A stretch of DNA of 64,000 nucleotides from Candidatus Anammoximicrobium sp. (GTDB lineage: Bacteria; Planctomycetota; Planctomycetia; Pirellulales; Pirellulaceae), in contig JAAYYU010000079.1 of assembly GCA_012515235.1 (NCBI GenBank), forward strand, positions 1 through 64,000, in the 5' to 3' direction. Both the position numbers and the translations under genes were made by a program. Every line of letters begins with the position of its first letter. Positions within the stretch are counted from its first letter, which is position 1. Positions 49,766 through 58,905 of the stretch are shown here, in pieces. The notes beneath the pieces were generated by a model. It had not been told where the DNA came from. It made no database searches and saw only the letters and a program-made list of their open reading frames with translations.

Positions 49766-50281
49766 TTACGGCGTGGAGGACGCTTCGAGCCGTTGGCGCA
49801 GATCGGGGATGATCTCCTGCGGCAAGAACCTCGCCAGCATCTCGTCGGTCGCCAACGGCGCGATCTCTTTGATCAACGAACTGGACACGTGCGAGTACTC
49901 TTCGTCCGCCATCAGGAACACGGTCTCGATGTCGGGGTCCAGTTGCTTGTTGGCCATCATCATCGTGAACTCCGCCGCGATGTCCGTCAGCGGGCGCACT
50001 CCGCGGATCATGGTCCGGGCACCGCATTGCCGGACGAATTCGACCGCCAGGCCGCTGAAGGTGCGGATTTCCACGTTGCTCAGCGGAACGCACACCCGGC
50101 GGACAAAACGCACCCGTTCGTCCGCAGTAAAAAGGGGCCTCTTCTTCGTATTGATCCCCACGCCGACGATCAGTCGCCCGAACAGACGAGCGCCTCGTTG
50201 AATGACATGCAGATGGCCCAGCGTGATCGGATCGAAGGTGCCGGTATAGACGGCGACGCCAGGTGGGGAGGGACTGTTCAT
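49766..50281 (-). CDS. coaD: Phosphopantetheine adenylyltransferase
   Basis: 171 residues from ATG 50281. Nucleotidyltransferase fold: VAVYTGTFDPITLGHLHVIQ (the TxxFDPxTxGH motif), RPLFTADERVRFV, TMIRGVRPLTDIAAEF and VSSSLIKEIA. It adenylates 4'-phosphopantetheine, the penultimate CoA step. Normal length for the family. The upstream membrane-protein gene ends 8 nt before its start. Confidence 0.96.
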   Translation of the reverse strand: MNSPSPPGVAVYTGTFDPITLGHLHVIQRGARLFGRLIVGVGINTKKRPLFTADERVRFVRRVCVPLSNVEIRTFSGLAVEFVRQCGARTMIRGVRPLTDIAAEFTMMMANKQLDPDIETVFLMADEEYSHVSSSLIKEIAPLATDEMLARFLPQEIIPDLRQRLEASSTP

Positions 50282-50289
50282 CGTTGGGC

Positions 50290-51015
50290 TCAAGGATTGT
50301 CCAAGTATTGACCTACGACCGGCTTCTGAAGATACCACACCGCAACGCTGTAGAACACTAGCTTGGCCAAAACCCAGCCGATCGCCAACAGCAGGCCGGC
50401 CAGCATGGCAAGCCGTGAAAACCAGGCCAACCACTCCGCCATCTCCGCTGCCTGTTCCATCGAGGCCTCGATCATCTGCCCGAAGAACTGCATCGTGACG
50501 GACAGGACCTGGACCTGGATAACCGTCTGAACCGCGCCGCGAACCAACTCGAATACGATGGCCGACAGGCAGGCAGTCACCAGGAGTCTGCGGCCTGGAC
50601 GGACTCGTCGCAAGGCCTGAATGCCGCCCGTCAACAGCAGTGTGGCGACGACCATGTGGGCCCCTGCCAGGACGAAGTTGGGGACCCAGAAGCGGTCCTG
50701 AACAGCCTGGATTTCCTGCTGCACTCGCTGCTGGGCTTCCTGCAGTTCCGGATTCAGACCGGGCTGAGCAGGCCCGGAAAAGGCGGCTTGAAGCTGTTTC
50801 CCGACGACCAGTCCGACGGCGCTCAGCAACGCCGCAACCCCTCCTGCTCCTCCCAAAACGATCGCCGCGATGCAAATGGCTTTGACACGCCCGAACCGCG
50901 GTCCCGAACTGCTTGACGGTACGATTTCCGCAGTCAGAGGCGGTGGCTCGTAGGCGTCAAAAGGGTGTGTTTTGTCGGCGGAACCGGAGACGTCTTGCGG
51001 CGTGATGTCGGACAT
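50290..51015 (-). CDS. Hypothetical four-helix membrane protein
   Basis: 241 residues. A cytoplasmic acidic N-terminus (MSDITPQDVSGSADK) is followed by four predicted helices: AICIAAIVLGGAGGVAALLS; VLAGAHMVVATLLLTGGI; LVTACLSAIVFELVRGAV; LAMLAGLLLAIGWVLAKLVF. A Gln-rich periplasmic loop (NPELQEAQQRVQQEIQA) separates the first two. No family recognised. It shares an operon with the SDR gene (18 nt upstream) and coaD (8 nt downstream). Confidence 0.75.
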   Translation of the reverse strand: MSDITPQDVSGSADKTHPFDAYEPPPLTAEIVPSSSSGPRFGRVKAICIAAIVLGGAGGVAALLSAVGLVVGKQLQAAFSGPAQPGLNPELQEAQQRVQQEIQAVQDRFWVPNFVLAGAHMVVATLLLTGGIQALRRVRPGRRLLVTACLSAIVFELVRGAVQTVIQVQVLSVTMQFFGQMIEASMEQAAEMAEWLAWFSRLAMLAGLLLAIGWVLAKLVFYSVAVWYLQKPVVGQYLDNP

Positions 51016-51033
51016 GGCTGTCGCGGTTCCTTT

Positions 51034-51795
51034 CTAATGCATCGCCAGTCCGCCGCTGACGTCCACGGTCGCGCCGGTCATGTAGCTGGCGTGGCGGGAA
51101 CAGAGAAACACCACGACGGCGGCAATCTCTTCCGTCCGGCCGATCCGCCCCAGCGGCACGCGCCGGTGGAACCGCTCCGGATCAGCGTCGATGGCTTTCG
51201 CGACCATTTCGGTGTGCATCAAACCCGGTGCCACGCAATTCACGTTGATCCCGTGCGGGGCTAACTCGCGGGCCAGCGAGACGGTGAAACCGATGATCGC
51301 CGCTTTGCTGGCGTCGTACGCCGTCTTGCCGGACTGCGAGCCGCGAAAGGCGGCCTGCGACGAGATGTTGACAATCTGGCCGCGGCGCGCCGCGGCCAAC
51401 AGCCGGCGGACCAGTTCGCGGCTGGACAGGAACGTGCCGGTCACGTTCACCTGCAACGTCTGGCTGAAGTCCTCGACGGGCAACTCCGCCGTGGCGCCGA
51501 CCGGACATACCGCGGCGTTGTTCACCAGCGCGTCGACTGGTCCCAACTGACGTTCGGCCTCGTCAAACATGGCGATCACGTCGGCCTCTCGGGACACGTC
51601 GCCGTAGACCGCCGCCGCCCGCCGCCCGAACTCCTCCCGCACGCCTCGCGCGATCGCTTCCGCCTCTTCGCGCCGGCTACGGTAGTTGACGGCGACCTGC
51701 GCGCCTTCTTCCGCCAGCATCCGGCAGATGGTCTTGCCCAGCCCTCGCGAGCCGCCAGTCACCAGGACGACTTTATCCGTCAAGCCGAGATCCAC
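51034..51795 (-). CDS. SDR-family oxidoreductase (FabG-like)
   Basis: 253 residues from GTG 51795, with GGGAGGCG about 7 nt upstream. Classical short-chain dehydrogenase: cofactor motif VTGGSRGLGK (TGxxxGxG), NNAA, catalytic Ser in ISSQAAF, YDASK, and the C-terminal VDVSGGL. The NYRSRREEAEA region favours NADPH. FabG (3-oxoacyl-ACP reductase) is the closest general type, but in this context, without other fab genes, the substrate could be any small keto/hydroxy compound. Confidence 0.9.
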   Translation of the reverse strand: MDLGLTDKVVLVTGGSRGLGKTICRMLAEEGAQVAVNYRSRREEAEAIARGVREEFGRRAAAVYGDVSREADVIAMFDEAERQLGPVDALVNNAAVCPVGATAELPVEDFSQTLQVNVTGTFLSSRELVRRLLAAARRGQIVNISSQAAFRGSQSGKTAYDASKAAIIGFTVSLARELAPHGINVNCVAPGLMHTEMVAKAIDADPERFHRRVPLGRIGRTEEIAAVVVFLCSRHASYMTGATVDVSGGLAMH

Positions 51796-51954
51796 GCTGT
51801 TTCGCCTCCCAACTGGACGCGGATTGTTGCCGCTGGTAGCGCATCCTTGCGATTCGCAAAGGCGGACGCAAGGGGGGAGGGCACGAAGCCGCGACTCCAA
51901 CTGCCGCCGCGGCGAACCGTTTGGGGCAGCTCCGCGAACGCCCCGGAGGCCCTC

Positions 51955-52902
51955 TCACTCGACCAGCAACTTCACCGCCTCGGGCAACCAGCCGCTGTCC
52001 CAGGCATGCGACCGCGTCGGACCATCGCGAAAGACGTGCGGGATTCGCAGTTCTTCCAGCAGCGACTCGACCGTCAAGTGCTGATCGCGGAAGTTGCCGT
52101 AACCCAGGTGGATCAGCCGTGGACCCGTCCGCAACGCTTCGGCCCGCTGTCTCAGCAGGCTGGTAATCTGGTATCGCCCGAAGTTCTCCTGCGTGGCAAA
52201 GATTCCGTCCATGCCAAAACGGTCGGGCTGGGCCATCGCCAGAGGGGCATCCCAGGCGGCCGCCTTGCCGAACCGGTCCGGATGCCGCAACAGCAGGCTG
52301 AAGGCGCCCCAACCCGATTTGCTGAAGCCCACCAGCAGGCGTCCCGAACCGTCCTGCCGCACGGGATAGTCACGTTCGACGAACGGCACCACCACGCGCA
52401 GGAAGTAACTCTCCTGACGAATCGCGGACCGCTGCGGATGATCCGCATACCACGGCAGGTGAGAGAACGTGGGATAGACGCATACCAAGCGGTACTGGTT
52501 GTGGAGATCGTGCCGGCGAATCTCCCGCTGTGCATCGCCCCAACGGCGACCGTCGCCGGCTTCGACCGGTAGCACGTACAGCGTCGCGTACGGCGGGCCG
52601 GATTGGGGACCGTCCGGAACGAGCACTCGAATCTCCGTTTCGCCCGCCTGAAACTCCGACTTGACCCTGTGTACCCGCCAGCCGTTGTCGTCCTGGCGGG
52701 CGGATGAGACTTGGCCGTCCACAGCGGGGCTCTCGCCGCCATCTGCTCCCACGAGCATGGAAGCCGGCCACGGCTTCAGAATGAGCAACATCGCGAGAGC
52801 GAATCGGAACCTGGGCCGACAGCGACACGTAATTGTCTGCCGCGCAGCCCGACGCTCGGAAATCGCAACATCGGCCGTCAACAACCGCGTTATCCCCCTC
52901 AT
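51955..52902 (-). CDS. Secreted esterase (Esterase-D-like alpha/beta hydrolase)
   Basis: 315 residues from ATG 52902. Signal-like hydrophobic segment at about 33-48 (RFALAMLLILKPWP). Alpha/beta hydrolase with a nucleophile elbow GFSKSGWG and a catalytic His in RSHAWDSGW (about 302). The GFSKSGWG pattern and HAW end match the Esterase-D / putative-esterase type. Possible carboxylesterase or feruloyl esterase; substrate unknown. 159 nt upstream of the SDR gene, probably the first gene of the coaD operon. Confidence 0.8.
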   Translation of the reverse strand: MRGITRLLTADVAISERRAARQTITCRCRPRFRFALAMLLILKPWPASMLVGADGGESPAVDGQVSSARQDDNGWRVHRVKSEFQAGETEIRVLVPDGPQSGPPYATLYVLPVEAGDGRRWGDAQREIRRHDLHNQYRLVCVYPTFSHLPWYADHPQRSAIRQESYFLRVVVPFVERDYPVRQDGSGRLLVGFSKSGWGAFSLLLRHPDRFGKAAAWDAPLAMAQPDRFGMDGIFATQENFGRYQITSLLRQRAEALRTGPRLIHLGYGNFRDQHLTVESLLEELRIPHVFRDGPTRSHAWDSGWLPEAVKLLVE

Positions 52903-53177
52903 GCGAGCGACGATCGTGAACGAAAGTGCTTGCCTGGAAACATGTTAAGCAAAGCCGCAGGCCGAGGCCGGCCGCCATCTGAAAGCAATTCTACCAAATC
53001 GCCGCGAGAAAAGTCCGGACGCTGAGGTGCTGGAGCTTGTTTCGGCGGAGGTCCTCGACTACACTCTGGCCGTTCTTGGCTCCGCATCCCGAAAGCCTGT
53101 CGCCCAACCCAGGCGGCTTGGTGTTTGACGTCCCGCTTCGTTCCTCAGGGTTCACCCAAGCAAAGGCCAACTCAACC

Positions 53178-53384
53178 ATGCCGCGAAACTACGTTAGGTG
53201 GCTGGCAATCTTCTTGTCGATCATCGCCGGTACTTTCGCCTCCCAACTGGCATCGAAGTACTTCTCGGCAGAAGCCGAATTGATGATTTCTTCGTCTCCT
53301 TCCGGTCTCGATGGTTCCGGTTACGAGACAACGGTTGCGCTCAGCCGCCATCTGCCAACGCACGGCGAGAGCGCCCGGAACTGA
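53178..53384 (+). CDS. Small membrane-anchored hypothetical protein
   Basis: 68 residues from ATG 53178. One hydrophobic segment (WLAIFLSIIAGTFASQLASK) near the N-terminus and a polar Ser/Gly-rich tail. No good ribosome site. Kept because the hydrophobic pattern is gene-like, but it could be chance. Confidence 0.25.
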   Translation: MPRNYVRWLAIFLSIIAGTFASQLASKYFSAEAELMISSSPSGLDGSGYETTVALSRHLPTHGESARN

Positions 53385-53639
53385 ACAGGATTTCGCAAAA
53401 GGGAACAAAGCCCTTTTGTGTGAAGCATCCTGACAGGCCGCTTTCGCAAAGCGGTCTTGCCCCCTTCTCGCGAAAGGCCAGTTGGCAGGCAGGCTTCACG
53501 GCGTCACGCGAGCTCGGACTTGAATGGCGACGTATCGCCTTCGGCCGAGATCAAGCCAGATCATCTCGTGGCCTGCTTCGCTTGATTCTCCGCCTGCTTG
53601 CGGATATCGTGATTGCTGGTCTCCTGGAGCAGCACCGTC

Positions 53640-54623
53640 ATGGCCTCTGAAGCGACGCTCGTACCTCCCGTTCCGTTCCCCTTGGATCCGGCGCTCGAAT
53701 CTCCGCCGCCGTTGCCGGACATCGTGCAAGACACGGTCGCGCCCGTCGGTGGCTGTCTCGATCGGGTCGGTATGTCCGGCATCGAGGTGGCCTTGCGCGT
53801 CCGCCACTCGGCGGACTGCCTGGTGTTGACCCCGGCGCGCGCCACGGCCCAAGTCAGCTTGGACGATCCGGACGCCAAAGGGATCCACATGTCGCGGCTG
53901 TTTCTCACGCTGCAGGAAACGCTGGAGGACGCGGAATTCAGTCTCCCTTTGATGGAACGGTTGCTGCAGGCATTCCTCGCCTCCCACACCGGACTCAGCC
54001 GGTCCAGCCTCCTGAAGTTCCAATTCGAGTATCTGGCGAAGCGAAATTCTCTGCTCAGCGACCATACCACGTGGCGCAGCTATCCGGTCTGGGTTGCTGG
54101 AGAACTGTCTGACAGCGGTTTTCGCCACACCTTGCAAGTCAGTGTGGCTTACTCCAGCACCTGTCCCTGCTCGGCGGCACTGGCGCGGCAACTGCTGCAA
54201 CAACAGTTTATGGAGGACTTTGCGGATCATCGCTGGCTGAGCGTCTCGCAGGTGTTGCGTTGGCTGGGCAGCCAAGGAACGCTGGCCACGCCGCACAGCC
54301 AGCGAAGCCATGCGGTGGTCCAGGTGGTCTTGCATCCCGATTGCCGGGAGTATCCGTTGGTGACGCTGATCGACGCCGTGGAAACGGCAGTAGCCACGCC
54401 CGTTCAAGCGGTCGTCAAGCGGAGCGACGAGCAGGAGTTCGCACGCCTGAACGGCGAGAACCTGATGCTTTGCGAGGACTCGGCCCGCCGCATCCGCGCT
54501 TCCCTGGAGGCGACACCGGAATTCGCCGACTACCGAATCCAAGCGAGCCATCTGGAAAGCCTGCATCCTCACGACGCCGTGGCGATCGTCACCAAGGGCG
54601 TGCCCGGCGGACTGCGGCCCTAG
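53640..54623 (+). CDS. folE2: GTP cyclohydrolase FolE2 (type IB)
   Basis: 327 residues from ATG 53640 (TGGAG about 12 nt upstream). GCYH-IB family: GMSGIEVALRVR, the metal Cys motif SSTCPCSAAL, and SQRSHAVVQV. It converts GTP to dihydroneopterin triphosphate, the entry to folate and other pterins, and uses Mn or other metals rather than only zinc, so in many bacteria it is induced by zinc starvation. No Zur box was recognised. mch and an ATP-grasp enzyme of methanopterin type lie 6-7 kb away, so the product may also feed H4MPT synthesis (inference). Confidence 0.94.
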   Translation: MASEATLVPPVPFPLDPALESPPPLPDIVQDTVAPVGGCLDRVGMSGIEVALRVRHSADCLVLTPARATAQVSLDDPDAKGIHMSRLFLTLQETLEDAEFSLPLMERLLQAFLASHTGLSRSSLLKFQFEYLAKRNSLLSDHTTWRSYPVWVAGELSDSGFRHTLQVSVAYSSTCPCSAALARQLLQQQFMEDFADHRWLSVSQVLRWLGSQGTLATPHSQRSHAVVQVVLHPDCREYPLVTLIDAVETAVATPVQAVVKRSDEQEFARLNGENLMLCEDSARRIRASLEATPEFADYRIQASHLESLHPHDAVAIVTKGVPGGLRP

Positions 54624-54686
54624 CCGCCTGGAGGATGCGACGATACTGGACACTGCAGTCATCCGATTTGTTCAGGAGGTGCTCCC

Positions 54687-56012
54687 ATGTTCGATCGTCG
54701 CCGTTTTCTCACCGTCGCGGGCGTCGTCGCCGGCTGGCACATCGTTCCTCGGTCCGTGCTGGGTGGCGCCGGCCAGACGCCGCCCGGTCAAAGGCTGAAC
54801 ATCGCCGGCATCGGGGTCGGAGGTCAGGGCGGAGGCGTGGTGCGGCAATTGGCCGCCCAAGAGCAGAACATCGCGGCCCTGTGCGACGTGGACGCAAAAT
54901 ACGCGGCGCGCACCTTCCAGGCATTTCCTCAAGCGGAAATCTTCCGCGATTATCGCGTGTTGCTGGACAAGCGGCGTGACGTGGATGCGGTCGTGATCGG
55001 CACGCCAGACCACCTGCACGGACCCGTGACGGTGGCGGCGCTGCGGGCCGGCAAGCACGTGTACGTGGAGAAGCCGATGGCCCACAGCATCGAGGAAGCA
55101 CGCGTGATGACGCGCCTCGCTCAGGAGACGAAACGCGTCACGCAGGTCGGCAACGCGGGCCATGCGGGCGAAGGCTTGCGATTGACGCGGGAGTGGATTC
55201 AAGCCGGGGTGATCGGCAACGTTCGCGAAGTCCACTGCTGGAGCGATCGGCCCGGCAGGTTCTGGAAGCAGGACCTCGATCGCCCGACGGACGCGCCGCC
55301 TGTGCCGCCCGATCTGGATTGGAACCTCTGGTTGGGCGGCGCTCCCGAACGGCCCTATCACCCCGTCTACTGTCCGCGCGCCTGGCGCGGGTGGTTCGAT
55401 TTCGGCACCGGAGCGATGGGCGACATGGCAGTTCACAACCTGGACCCGGCGTTCTATGCGTTGGACCTGGACGCCCCCGTCGCTGCCGAGGCGCAGACCA
55501 GCCAACCGCTGAAACCGGAATCCTACCCGGCCTGGTCGATCATCGCCTACGACTTCCCGGCCCGCGGCAAGCGGCCCGCTGTGAAGGTGACGTGGTACGA
55601 CGGCGGCAAGCTGCCGCCGCGCCCGCCGGAGTTGGAAGCGGGCCGTCAGTTGGGCGACAACGGAATCTATTTCGTGGGCGAGCAGGGCACGATCCTCGCC
55701 GGTGGCTGGGCCGGCACACCGCGTCTGATTCCGGAGAGCCGGATGAAGGTCTTCCAAATGCCGCCCCGGACCATTCCCCGCTCGATCGGACATCACGCCG
55801 AGTGGATCCAAGCCTGCCAGGACGGCAAACCGGAAGACGCGCAGGCCGGCTTTGCCTACTCCGGTCCGTACACCGAGGCGCTGCTGGTGGGCAATCTCGC
55901 CTTGCGGCTGCAGAAACGGATCGAATGGGACAGTTCGGCCATGCAAGCCACCAATGCGCCGGAAGCAGAACCGCTGATTCGCAAGAGCTACCGCGCGGGC
56001 TTTGGCATCTGA
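54687..56012 (+). CDS. Secreted Gfo/Idh/MocA family oxidoreductase
   Basis: 441 residues; CAGGAGGTG lies just before ATG 54687. N-terminal leader MFDRRRFLTVAGVVAG with an arginine-rich Tat-like start. Rossmann motif LNIAGIGVGGQGG, EKP in HVYVEKPMAH and the C-terminal GAMGDMAVHNLDP. Similar to the 5431-6738 gene. Follows folE2 by 63 nt and may be transcribed with it, though no functional link is known. Confidence 0.9.
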   Translation: MFDRRRFLTVAGVVAGWHIVPRSVLGGAGQTPPGQRLNIAGIGVGGQGGGVVRQLAAQEQNIAALCDVDAKYAARTFQAFPQAEIFRDYRVLLDKRRDVDAVVIGTPDHLHGPVTVAALRAGKHVYVEKPMAHSIEEARVMTRLAQETKRVTQVGNAGHAGEGLRLTREWIQAGVIGNVREVHCWSDRPGRFWKQDLDRPTDAPPVPPDLDWNLWLGGAPERPYHPVYCPRAWRGWFDFGTGAMGDMAVHNLDPAFYALDLDAPVAAEAQTSQPLKPESYPAWSIIAYDFPARGKRPAVKVTWYDGGKLPPRPPELEAGRQLGDNGIYFVGEQGTILAGGWAGTPRLIPESRMKVFQMPPRTIPRSIGHHAEWIQACQDGKPEDAQAGFAYSGPYTEALLVGNLALRLQKRIEWDSSAMQATNAPEAEPLIRKSYRAGFGI

Positions 56013-56085
56013 ACTCCCGGCTGCCACGACCGCTCGCCCCGCATGCCGCCTCCGTCCGGCAAGCATCATGCGGCTTGTCACAAGC

Positions 56086-56122
56086 GGCGGCACCCGTCAA
56101 GCGGCACTCCCGCGGTGCCGCC
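56086..56122. terminator. Hairpin between convergent oxidoreductase genes
   Basis: GGCGGCACC (56086-56094) pairs with GGTGCCGCC (56114-56122), 19-nt loop. No T-tract follows, so it may act as a rho-independent-like barrier only weakly. Confidence 0.35.
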
Positions 56123-56253
56123 CCAGCAAGGCTTTCACGCAGGGCGGACGCGTGCGCGACGCCGGCCTGGCGGCCGAAGAATGCCGCTGGCTTGGGGCGA
56201 ACTCGATCCGCGCTTCAAGCACGGCTGACCAAGTGAGTCGTGCCACGCCTGAA

Positions 56254-57624
56254 TCAGATCACCTTCGTCGTGCCCGGCGCGGCGATCTCGTACAGTTCTT
56301 CCGTGACGTACCCGCCGTCGGGATGCGGCTTGACGGGCGCTTCGTCCTGGCAGGATTTCAGGCTGTCGAAGTCCGCCAGGGCGACGTGGGAATGGAGGGC
56401 CTCGTCCCACTTGACGACCTTGCCGGAGTAGGTCGCCAGACGGCCCAGGATCGCCGTCATGGTGCTGTGCGCTCCGCATTCGGCTTCAGTGTAGATCTCG
56501 CCTTTGCGCAACGCGGCGAACAGGTCGTAATGCTCTTCCTGATGCCCGCCGCCACCGCCTTTGCCGCTCCAGATCAGCTCGCCGCCCGCACTGTAGATCT
56601 TGGCGCCGCTGATGTCGGCGGAGCCCTTCGTGCCATGGGCATGTTCGGCCACGGCGTTCCAGCAGCCGCGGATGTGGCGGCACTGGCTGAACATCCTCAC
56701 GCCGTTGGCGTACGTGAATTCGCAGCAGTGATGGTCGTAGATCTCGCCGTATTCCTTGCCCGTCCGCACTTGCCGGCCGCCCATGCCGTTGCACTCGACA
56801 GGATGATCCTTCATCAGCCAGTTGCCGACGTCCAAGTTGTGGATGTGCTGCTCGACGATGTGATCGCCGCCGATCCAGTTGAAGTAATACCAGTTCCGCA
56901 GCTGGTACTCGAGTTCCGCCTGACCTTCTTGCCGCGGCCGCACCCACACGCCGCCGCCGTTCCAATAGACGCGCAGACAAACGATGTCGCCGATCGCGCC
57001 GTCCCACAATCGCTGGATCGTCTCCCGGTACTTCTTCTCGTGATGCCGCTGCAGGCCGACGGCGACGAGCAGGTTCCGCCTCTTGGCCTCCTCATTGGCC
57101 GCCAGCAGACGCCGCACGCCCGGCGGGTCCGTCGCGACAGGCTTCTCCATGAACACGTGCTTGCCGGCCCCGACCGAGGCCTCGAAGTGCAGCGGGCGAA
57201 AACCGGGCGGCGTGGCCAGGATCACCAGATCCAGGTCGCATTCGAGGACTTTCCGGTAGGCGTCCAGGCCGCTGAATTGCCGTCCGGGCGGCACGTCGAC
57301 CAACTCGCCGTGCTGGCTTCTGATCGAACGGTAGGCCGACTGGACCTTGTCCGGAAACACATCAGCCATCGCCACCAGCTTGACCGGGCCGTTTGGCGCG
57401 ATGTCGGACTGCTGGACGGTATTCAACGCCTGCTGCGCCGCACCGGTGCCGCGGCCGCCGCAGCCGATCAGGCCGATTCGAATTTCGTCGCTGCCATAGG
57501 CGTGAGCCGCCCGCGCGACCGTCAAGCCGCCGGGGACCGCACGGCCGGCGACCAGCAAGGACGACGCCTTGATGAAGTCGCGACGCGAAGGTCCGTGGGT
57601 GGTCGGCAGGATTTGTTTGCGCAT
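56254..57624 (-). CDS. Secreted Gfo/Idh/MocA family oxidoreductase
   Basis: 456 residues from ATG 57624 with GAGGTGA about 10 nt upstream. Twin-arginine leader GPSRRDFIKASSLLVAG. Rossmann motif IRIGLIGCGGRGTG and EKP in HVFMEKPVAT. The second half has GGDHIVEQHIHNLDVGNWL and GMGGRQVRTGKEYG, the variant common in planctomycete family members. Substrate unknown. Last gene of the minus-strand run from the right end of the window. Confidence 0.9.
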   Translation of the reverse strand: MRKQILPTTHGPSRRDFIKASSLLVAGRAVPGGLTVARAAHAYGSDEIRIGLIGCGGRGTGAAQQALNTVQQSDIAPNGPVKLVAMADVFPDKVQSAYRSIRSQHGELVDVPPGRQFSGLDAYRKVLECDLDLVILATPPGFRPLHFEASVGAGKHVFMEKPVATDPPGVRRLLAANEEAKRRNLLVAVGLQRHHEKKYRETIQRLWDGAIGDIVCLRVYWNGGGVWVRPRQEGQAELEYQLRNWYYFNWIGGDHIVEQHIHNLDVGNWLMKDHPVECNGMGGRQVRTGKEYGEIYDHHCCEFTYANGVRMFSQCRHIRGCWNAVAEHAHGTKGSADISGAKIYSAGGELIWSGKGGGGGHQEEHYDLFAALRKGEIYTEAECGAHSTMTAILGRLATYSGKVVKWDEALHSHVALADFDSLKSCQDEAPVKPHPDGGYVTEELYEIAAPGTTKVI

Positions 57625-57719
57625 CGGCGAATCACCTCGGATGCTACGGGCGAGCACTCTTACCACAGCGTAACGTCTGGACGACGCGCTTTCAAGGATT
57701 CGGGGGCTGCCGAGCGCAG

Positions 57720-58736
57720 TTAATTTGGGGGCAAGGAGCCGCCGACCTCGTGTTTCTTCCAGTCGCGGGACTTGTGCAAGCGGGGTTTGTCGTCCTCGAC
57801 GAGCACCATCAGGCAAGCGGCTCCACAGGTCCGCTCGATCAGGGCCAGGCCTTTTTCCGCCCCCAGCACGCTCGCCGCGGTCGCCAAGCCGTCGGCGGCC
57901 ATCCCGTTGGGCGCGATCACCGTGACGCTGCTCCGCTGCGTCAGCCCGATGCCTGTCCGCGGATCGACGATATGGGAATAGCGGCAGCCGTCGATCTCCA
58001 CGTATTGCCACGCATCGCCCGACGTCGAGACGCCGCAATGGGCCAATCGCAGAAAACGGCTGGGAGGCTGATTCGGCTCCAGCGGCGCGACGCCGATTCG
58101 CCAACCGGTTTCACCGGGCGGAGCCTCGCCGAGCGCTAGATCGCCGCTGCCATTGACCAGGACGCGCGTCAGGCCGTGCAGCTTCAGGACGGCCAGCGCT
58201 TCGTCCACGGCGAAACCGACGGCCACGGCGCCGAAATCCAGTCGCATGCCCGCTGCCGCCAGCCTTGCCTTCCGGCCCGCGGCGTCCAATTCCAGGTGCC
58301 GGTAGCCGACGCTTGCCAAGGTCTCCCGCAACCGCTCCGGCGCCGGCAACTGCCTCTGCCGCCGGGCACGCCGCCAGAGACGACTGACCGGTCCCACCGT
58401 GACATCGAACGCGCCGTCCGTCTGCCGACTCAACTGGATCGAGTAGTCGAGCACGGCACACATCTCGGCGCTGACCGGCACAGCTTGCGGCATCGGCGCC
58501 GCATGGCTCAGCCGGCAAGCCTCGCTGTCGGATTCGTAATCGCTAAAGACCTGATTCAGCTGCTCGATGCGGGCAAACGCCGCGTCCATGCCCCGCTTGG
58601 CGGTCTGCTTGTCGGGTGCGTAGGCGATGATCTCGAACGTCGAGCCCATGCCAGGACGCGATTCCCGATAACGTTCCAGGTGCTCGTCAGCACAAACAGC
58701 GGCCAACGCAACGGTGAGAAACAAACTGGTAAACAA
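57720..58736 (-). CDS. apbE: ApbE-like FAD:protein FMN transferase with an atypical site
   Basis: 338 residues if read from TTG 58736, which has GGGAGA 4 nt upstream; TTG 58748 is also possible. Signal-like start FTSLFLTVALAAVCADEHL, so periplasmic. ApbE links FMN to Thr/Ser of target proteins. Recognisable: MGSTFEIIAYAP, SRLWRRA, CGVSTSGDAWQY and YSHIVDPRTG. The usual DLGGIAKG(Y/F)AVD motif reads DFGAVAVGFAVDEAL, with Val in place of the conserved Lys. This may alter or abolish FMN transfer. No flavinylated partner (NqrC, RnfG) is nearby. Confidence 0.85.
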   Translation of the reverse strand: MFTSLFLTVALAAVCADEHLERYRESRPGMGSTFEIIAYAPDKQTAKRGMDAAFARIEQLNQVFSDYESDSEACRLSHAAPMPQAVPVSAEMCAVLDYSIQLSRQTDGAFDVTVGPVSRLWRRARRQRQLPAPERLRETLASVGYRHLELDAAGRKARLAAAGMRLDFGAVAVGFAVDEALAVLKLHGLTRVLVNGSGDLALGEAPPGETGWRIGVAPLEPNQPPSRFLRLAHCGVSTSGDAWQYVEIDGCRYSHIVDPRTGIGLTQRSSVTVIAPNGMAADGLATAASVLGAEKGLALIERTCGAACLMVLVEDDKPRLHKSRDWKKHEVGGSLPPN

Positions 58737-58799
58737 ATCTTCTCCCAAAACAGGGTCTGCCGCGGACGCGTTTTCCGTTTCCAGATCGCTTCGGTGCCC

Positions 58800-58887
58800 G
58801 GCGAACGGCGGACGTCAACCCAGCGGTTTCTACAAGGCTTGGCCGTCGGCGCTAAGAGAACCGGCGGGCTGACGCCCGCCGTTCGCC
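58800..58887. repeat. Inverted repeat with nested GGCGGGCT palindrome
   Basis: Outer 12-bp arms GGCGAACGGCGG (58800-58811) and CCGCCGTTCGCC (58876-58887), and an inner hairpin GGCGGG (58863-58868)/CCCGCC (58875-58880). Lies between the ApbE-like and SUMF1 genes and may fold in mRNA or act as a dispersed palindrome like that at 6771-6813. Confidence 0.5.
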
Positions 58888-58905
58888 CGAAGTGAAACCG
58901 TCGAA

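Noticed and set aside
53385-53639. Gene between the small ORF and folE2
   Set aside because: Only short frames without motifs or ribosome sites.
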